Of a DNA stretch of 9,275 nt, positions 5,457 through 9,275 are shown in pieces. Under the pieces are notes generated by a model that did no database searches, was not told the origin of the DNA, and was given only the letters and a program-made list of their open reading frames with translations. The stretch comes from Francisellaceae bacterium UBA6186 (GTDB lineage: Bacteria; Pseudomonadota; Gammaproteobacteria; UBA6186; Azoamicaceae). The DNA lies in the NCBI GenBank assembly GCA_002422785.1, contig DITK01000017.1, positions 18,609-27,883 on the forward strand. Reading direction: 5' to 3'. How positions within the stretch are numbered: the first letter of the stretch is position 1; each line of letters begins with the position of its first letter. The position numbers were made by a program, and so were the translations under genes.

Positions 5457-7262
5457 TTAATCACACTTACCTTCGTAAGTCAGCTCAAAGTTGTCACCTT
5501 TAAATGCTAATCCAGAATATAACATTTGATAACCTTGTTCTTGATATTTTTTACCATACTTATTTCTATCAATTTGCATTATGGCTGCTTCAGCTAGTTT
5601 ACTTAAATCCTCATGAGGTTTCATAGAAGATTTTATTTCAACCACTATACACAATTTAAGTTTATGATTAAGCACTAATACATCTGGCCTAGTTTTTCCT
5701 AAACTAACATTTTCTAACTCAGTAAACACTTCATAATCTGCATTACTTGTTAAATTAACACTTCGTAATTCTGTCATAATTAGAAATTGATATACTCGTT
5801 CTTTAAGTCTGTTAGATTCTGGACTATTAGCAGATCGCCCTACATCACTAAAAATTCTGGCACTATATGCTGGATCACTAAAAATTTCTTTTAATGCCTC
5901 ATCAAATTTAGAAAAGTCTCCAATCAATAAACTATTGGCTGCATCACTAAAAATAGAATTGGCTGTAAACCAATTATCTATATATTTTTTAATCAAAAGA
6001 GTAACTTCCTGATTAGGTAGTTTTACTTGCATTTTATTTTGCCCACCTGCTAATGTTAAATAACCAGTATGAGCTAATAAGCTCCATAAAATTTCTGGTT
6101 GAAATTGTAAATCTTCATAAGATACATATTTTTCTAATTCGGAGCTTAAAGTAGCCTGTTTATGTTTAATCAAATCTCTTATTTTTTGTTTATATTTATA
6201 TGTGGTTTTATTAATCAATAAATCTCTAATGATTTTTGGATTTGCAGAATTTGCCCAATATGGTTCTAGATCTCCGTTATGATCGATGCATTGCATTATT
6301 GACCATGGATTATAAAGAGTGGTATTCCCTACTCTATATCCATTATACCAAGCTTTTATTTCTTTTTTATCTTTATTTAAAATTTCTGATTTGTTTAATA
6401 ATTCATTTACTTCTTTTTCATTAAATCCATAATGTTCACTAAACCTATCATCTAGTATCGTTTCTTCAGTAAGGTTATTCAATCCAGAAAATATATTAGC
6501 TTTAGCTACTCTTAAGATCCCAGTTACTAATCCTTTTTCCAAATTACTATCATTATCTTTCAAACAAGCACCAAATAAGTTACTAAAAAATACGGTAAGT
6601 TTTTCTAAAATTTCCGGCTTGTCAAAAGAATCGTTTATGGCATTATCATATTCATCAATTAATATAAATACTCTTTTACCATGATAGTGTCGCAACAATT
6701 TACTTAAAAATTTTAAAGCAGATTCTGTTTCACCCTGATCTTGTTGTTTATTTATAATACGCTCGAATTGAGCAATATCTGCTTTATATAGACTTTCCGC
6801 CTCATATTTAAATACCGGATCCATACAAATTAGTGCTTGTAAAACATACCCATATTGTTTATATAATACGGAAATCCTATCTTTAATTTTATCCTCTATG
6901 GATTTAAAATTATCGCTACTTAGATCTTTAAAGGTAACCAATATTACTGGATGAGTTCCTTGGTATTTTTTATAATTTATATCGCTTAAATACGTGCTTA
7001 TTTTTAAATTTGTAAACAACCTTTCGGTTGGCAATTCATCTACTTCTTTACTTAAAAAATGCTGTAACATAGATAATGCAGAACTTTTACCCCAACGACG
7101 TGGGCGTGTTATTAGCACTACATCGTTTCTGTGATCTAAAAAATCTTTAATCAATAAAGTTTTGTCTACAAACAACCTATTTAGATCAGCAGTTAACCCA
7201 TCATTGCTAACTAATTTTCTAAAATTGCTAATTCCGATTTTAAATTGATTTTCTTTATGCAT
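5457..7262 (-). CDS. AAA-ATPase-like protein with C-terminal PD-(D/E)XK nuclease domain
   Basis: A 601-residue two-domain protein. The N-terminal part matches the predicted AAA-ATPase family (PF09820 type): a leading FRKLVSND..FVDKTLLI block (14-38); a Walker A of the characteristic form RPRRWGKS (53-60, K59 and S60); Walker B with acidic residues in VFILIDEYDNAI (198-209, D203 and E204); and GILRVAKANIFSGLNNL (248-264). The C-terminal part looks like the PD-(D/E)XK nuclease family usually fused to it (PF08011 type): RPD (525-527) and VVEIKSS (540-546) supply D527, E542 and K544, followed by AAIMQIDRNKYG (559-570). All putative active-site residues are present, so it looks intact. The family is abundant in host-associated bacteria; its cellular role is not established, and a mobile or defence-related function is only a guess. 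The ATG at 7262 has AAGGA 6 nt upstream. The tetrapeptide IFSD recurs three times near 437-473. The convergent mpg gene ends 30 nt away. Confidence 0.88.
   Translation of the reverse strand: MHKENQFKIGISNFRKLVSNDGLTADLNRLFVDKTLLIKDFLDHRNDVVLITRPRRWGKSSALSMLQHFLSKEVDELPTERLFTNLKISTYLSDINYKKYQGTHPVILVTFKDLSSDNFKSIEDKIKDRISVLYKQYGYVLQALICMDPVFKYEAESLYKADIAQFERIINKQQDQGETESALKFLSKLLRHYHGKRVFILIDEYDNAINDSFDKPEILEKLTVFFSNLFGACLKDNDSNLEKGLVTGILRVAKANIFSGLNNLTEETILDDRFSEHYGFNEKEVNELLNKSEILNKDKKEIKAWYNGYRVGNTTLYNPWSIMQCIDHNGDLEPYWANSANPKIIRDLLINKTTYKYKQKIRDLIKHKQATLSSELEKYVSYEDLQFQPEILWSLLAHTGYLTLAGGQNKMQVKLPNQEVTLLIKKYIDNWFTANSIFSDAANSLLIGDFSKFDEALKEIFSDPAYSARIFSDVGRSANSPESNRLKERVYQFLIMTELRSVNLTSNADYEVFTELENVSLGKTRPDVLVLNHKLKLCIVVEIKSSMKPHEDLSKLAEAAIMQIDRNKYGKKYQEQGYQMLYSGLAFKGDNFELTYEGKCD
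5844..5954 (-). repeat. 12-bp repeat encoding IFSD, three copies inside the ATPase gene
   Basis: The plus strand carries ATCACTAAAAAT at 5844-5855, 5874-5885 and 5943-5954. Read on the coding (minus) strand, each copy is ATTTTTAGTGAT, encoding Ile-Phe-Ser-Asp in frame. The spacings of 30 and 69 bp are multiples of three. The copies fall between the ATPase and nuclease parts, around residues 437-473. Identical codons in all three copies suggest a recent duplication or gene conversion, though chance is not excluded. Confidence 0.6.
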
Positions 7263-7372
7263 ACGTAGTCCTTATTGCATCACTGCTACTGCGCTCGCAT
7301 AGATAATTACGAGATTTCTAAAAGCCAACATAACTTATGCAAATTCTCAATTTTATCTGACTATTACTAAAA

Positions 7373-7446
<74 letters not shown>

Positions 7447-7483
7447 TATAATTATATGATATGATGACTTATAACTGATAATG

Positions 7484-7511
7484 ATTTTAACATAAAAAAT
7501 ACATAGAACAA
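7484..7511 (-). promoter_or_regulatory. Candidate promoter of tRNA-Ile2
   Basis: On the minus strand, TTGTTC (7511-7506) is followed by a 16-bp spacer and TAAAAT (7489-7484). A start near 7477 would give a leader of about 30 nt before the mature tRNA 5' end at 7446, suitable for RNase P processing. A TATAAT also sits 4 nt before the tRNA, but it would start transcription inside or at the mature end, so it is less likely. Confidence 0.4.
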
Positions 7512-7584
7512 GCTTAAATACATAATTAACAAATTATGGCATAGTTATTTAGCAAGAGAAATATAGATTTTATATTTTTTACAA

Positions 7585-8574
7585 CTATTTTTTTTGTGGC
7601 ATGTTATGCTTAGCTGTAAGCTCTATATGTTTTTTGCTGTTCGCACTTTGTTTGTCAGATAATTTAGCTAATTGATTTGTTTTTTTAATAGATTTTGATA
7701 AAAATGAATATTGCGTGCGTGATTTTGGTTCAGATAAAATTTTAATTTTTAACAGCAACAATTTAATAGTATTAATAATTTTACTAAATAATAAATTATT
7801 ATGTCGATATCTTTGCATATGTTCAAACTTTGCTGTTTCCTTAAGATCTAAGGTAATTTGTTTTAGAATATTACTAACATTATCAAGACTATAATGATTA
7901 TCACGTATATTCTTATATTCTTGTTGTAATTTTTGATAAATTAAACTAAATTCTACGTCAGCTTCTTTAGCATCAGCAGCATTTACAGGGTCTTTATTAG
8001 TATAACTTGCTTGATAATTATCAATTTGTATTATCAAAGAACCTAATTCGTACAAAATATCTTTTACGACCCTATGTGAAGGACCATTAACCCGCATATC
8101 TTCAAGACCTGCTTGTTCATAGATACCAACATTACGCATTGGTGGTCGCTCTTTGGATCTTAAGTTTCTAAGCCTATCTAGCTCTTGCTCCCTATCGTAT
8201 CTATGGATCTTATTAACTGAAGGCAAAAGTTCTTGATCCATCATAATCATCGATGCTTCTTTTAATTTTACCAACTTACAATTAAAATTTGTACGCATTA
8301 TATCGCTTTCTTTAGTAGCTATATTTTTAAATAATTTCGATTGGGGAGAACACAACAACAACCCAATCTCGTTAATATCACTAACAGTAAATATGGTTTT
8401 TTTATTGAATTTAGCATTGGTCATTAAATTTTCTATATGATTTAATAATTTAATACCATAGGGATGATTTTGATGAATTATAATAAACTTTTTAATCTCT
8501 GAGAATAATTCTGCTGCTAATTCATTAATTTTATCTTGTGTGTAATTATTACCAAAAAATTCTGCTGTTTTCAT
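7585..8574 (-). CDS. Uncharacterised 329-residue protein, rich in charge and helix
   Basis: I do not recognise this protein. It has no signal peptide, no clear membrane span and no motif I can name. The N-terminal 120 residues look helical, with a run of Glu, Lys and Leu. A strongly charged stretch (RYDREQELDRLRNLRSKER, 125-143) leads into PPMRNVGIYEQ. The middle (170-280) looks largely helical, possibly coiled coil in part (QKLQQEYKNIRDN, 214-226), and an amphipathic Leu/Lys/Ile segment spans 261-280. The last 50 residues are a Lys- and Ser-rich polar tail ending HNMPQKK. Large, helical, lineage-specific proteins with polar C-termini are often secreted effectors in intracellular gammaproteobacteria, but no E-block or other export signal is evident, so this is a guess. 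The ATG at 8574 has AGGGG about 7 nt upstream. A 13-bp inverted repeat lies just before it. It occupies the slot between rpoD and tRNA-Ile2 that mug fills in E. coli, to which it bears no resemblance. Confidence 0.75.
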   Translation of the reverse strand: MKTAEFFGNNYTQDKINELAAELFSEIKKFIIIHQNHPYGIKLLNHIENLMTNAKFNKKTIFTVSDINEIGLLLCSPQSKLFKNIATKESDIMRTNFNCKLVKLKEASMIMMDQELLPSVNKIHRYDREQELDRLRNLRSKERPPMRNVGIYEQAGLEDMRVNGPSHRVVKDILYELGSLIIQIDNYQASYTNKDPVNAADAKEADVEFSLIYQKLQQEYKNIRDNHYSLDNVSNILKQITLDLKETAKFEHMQRYRHNNLLFSKIINTIKLLLLKIKILSEPKSRTQYSFLSKSIKKTNQLAKLSDKQSANSKKHIELTAKHNMPQKK

Positions 8575-8584
8575 AAATAACCCC

Positions 8585-8620
8585 TATATTTCATATTAAT
8601 TAGACTAAATATGAAATATA
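8585..8620. repeat. 13-bp perfect inverted repeat before the unknown gene
   Basis: TATATTTCATATT (8585-8597) and AATATGAAATATA (8608-8620) are exact reverse complements separated by 10 nt. The left arm directly abuts the GGGG of the ribosome-binding site of the gene starting at 8574. It could be an operator palindrome around a promoter or a hairpin in the 5' leader next to the ribosome-binding site. It does not look like a terminator of rpoD, because no T-run follows on the minus strand and the stem is mostly A-T. Confidence 0.7.
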
Positions 8621-8628
8621 AAGTTCAA
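8599..8628 (-). promoter_or_regulatory. Candidate promoter of the unknown gene
   Basis: On the minus strand, TTGAAC (8628-8623) is followed by an 18-bp spacer and TCTAAT (8604-8599), predicting a start near 8592 and a very short leader before the ATG at 8574. If used, the arms of the inverted repeat would flank the -10, an operator-like layout. An alternative -10 TATAAT at 8643-8638 has only a poor -35; from it the repeat would be transcribed as a hairpin. AT-richness makes both weak calls. Confidence 0.3.
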
Positions 8629-8693
8629 AAAATGGTTATTATATGTATATGCGCACTGATAAAAGAAAATTCGCTTAGACAACTTAAAATTTT

Positions 8694-9275
8694 TTACTCT
8701 TTACTATACATTTCTTCGTCGACAAAACTTTTTAGTTTGTCTGCCCTGCTTGGTTGGCGCAGTCTACGTAATGCTTTAGCTTCAATTTGTCTAATTCTCT
8801 CCCTGGTTACCCCAAATTGTTGGCCAACTTCTTCTAGCGTGTGATCAGTATTCATTTCTATACCAAAACGCATTCGTAACACTTTAGCCTCTCTGGGTGT
8901 CAAACTATCCAACAACTTGATAATTTCTTCTCGCAACCCGTGAAAAACTGCTAAATCTTCTGGACATGAAATATTTTTATCTTCAATAAAATCACCTAAA
9001 TGTGATTCATCATCATCACCAATCGGAGTTTCCATAGAGATCGGTTCTTTAGCAATTTTCATTACTTTACGAACTTTATCTTCTGGCATGCACATCTCTT
9101 TAGCTAATTCTTCTGGGGTTGGCTCTATACCAGTTTCTTGTAATAATTTTCTTGAAATTCTAGTTAATTTATTAATTGTTTCTATCATGTGGACAGGAAT
9201 ACGAATCGTCCTGGCTTGATCTGCAATCGCTCTAGTAATTGCTTGTCTTATCCACCAAGTAGCATAAGTAGAAAA
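8694..9275 (-). CDS. rpoD: RNA polymerase primary sigma factor RpoD (sigma70), C-terminal part
   Basis: The frame is open from the window edge to the stop at 8694, giving the last 193 residues of a protein that is about 610 long in gammaproteobacteria. An internal ATG at 9188 is not the start, because the upstream codons encode STYATWWIRQAITRAIADQA and RTIRIPVH of region 2.4, which reads the -10 element. Next come region 3 (MIETINKLTRISRKLL onward, including EPISMETPIGDDDESHLGDF and IED, close to E. coli) and region 4 (LTPREAKVLRMRFGIEMNTDH). The region 4.2 helix-turn-helix TLEEVGQQFGVTRERIRQIE, fragment residues 146-165, contacts the -35. The C-terminus, SFVDEEMYSKE, is six residues longer than E. 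coli SFLDD. No convincing terminator follows the stop codon, so reading through into the downstream unknown gene is possible. Confidence 0.97.
   Translation of the reverse strand, partial: FSTYATWWIRQAITRAIADQARTIRIPVHMIETINKLTRISRKLLQETGIEPTPEELAKEMCMPEDKVRKVMKIAKEPISMETPIGDDDESHLGDFIEDKNISCPEDLAVFHGLREEIIKLLDSLTPREAKVLRMRFGIEMNTDHTLEEVGQQFGVTRERIRQIEAKALRRLRQPSRADKLKSFVDEEMYSKE

Noticed and set aside
6236..6424. Plus-strand open frame of 62 codons
   Set aside because: It is antisense to the AAA-ATPase gene, and its hydrophobic end is a by-product of Lys/Asn/Glu codons on the other strand.
7559..7580. AAATATA/TATATTT inverted repeat followed by T residues, possible terminator
   Set aside because: The stem is seven A-T pairs with no G-C, and the T-run follows on the plus strand, where no gene ends. 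It is too weak to call.
8611..8844. Open frame of 77 codons on the plus strand
   Set aside because: It runs antisense into the rpoD coding sequence and has no recognisable protein features or ribosome-binding site.

Overview
This is an AT-rich window (about 70% A+T by eye) from a gammaproteobacterium. The taxonomic clues are the C-terminal third of RpoD, which is close to the E. coli sequence, an RfaH-type NusG paralogue, and a tRNA-Ile2(CAU) just downstream of rpoD. The low G+C, the tRNA without an encoded CCA, and the AAA-ATPase/PD-(D/E)XK protein of a kind common in intracellular bacteria suggest a host-associated or intracellular lineage, perhaps Legionellales-like. That placement is inference.

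Layout, left to right. (1) Positions 1-45 hold the 5' half of a minus-strand tRNA-Ser(GGA), cut by the window edge. (2) A minus-strand polysaccharide operon fills 51-4049. In transcription order it encodes an RfaH-like antiterminator, a WbpA-type UDP-sugar 6-dehydrogenase, a UDP-uronate 4-epimerase-type SDR enzyme and a GT4 glycosyltransferase. The last three overlap by 8-10 nt, and tRNA-Ser begins only 5 nt after the last stop codon. A good sigma70 promoter overlapped by 11-bp tandem repeats precedes rfaH. (3) Divergent plus-strand genes follow: a LysE/RhtB-family exporter (4231-4884) and a 3-methyladenine DNA glycosylase (4899-5426). (4) A convergent minus-strand AAA-ATPase/PD-(D/E)XK protein lies at 5457-7262. 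(5) A minus-strand tRNA-Ile2(CAU) is at 7373-7446. (6) An unrecognised 329-residue protein is encoded at 7585-8574, with a 13-bp perfect inverted repeat just upstream. (7) The 3' end of rpoD runs from 8694 to the window edge.

How they fit: the dehydrogenase oxidises a UDP-hexose(NAc) to a UDP-uronate, the epimerase can invert C4, and the glycosyltransferase can add a sugar to a growing surface glycan, with the RfaH-like protein probably promoting transcription of its own operon. No flippase, polymerase or export gene is visible, so this is part of a pathway. rpoD, the unknown gene and tRNA-Ile2 resemble the E. coli rpoD-mug-ileX order, with the unknown gene in the mug slot.

Gene-free stretches: 4050-4230 holds the divergent promoter region, and 7263-7584 holds the tRNA, its candidate promoter and little else. 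Several start codons were moved from upstream TTG codons to internal ATG codons, as explained per gene. I see no complete mobile element, CRISPR array or convincing Rho-independent terminator.
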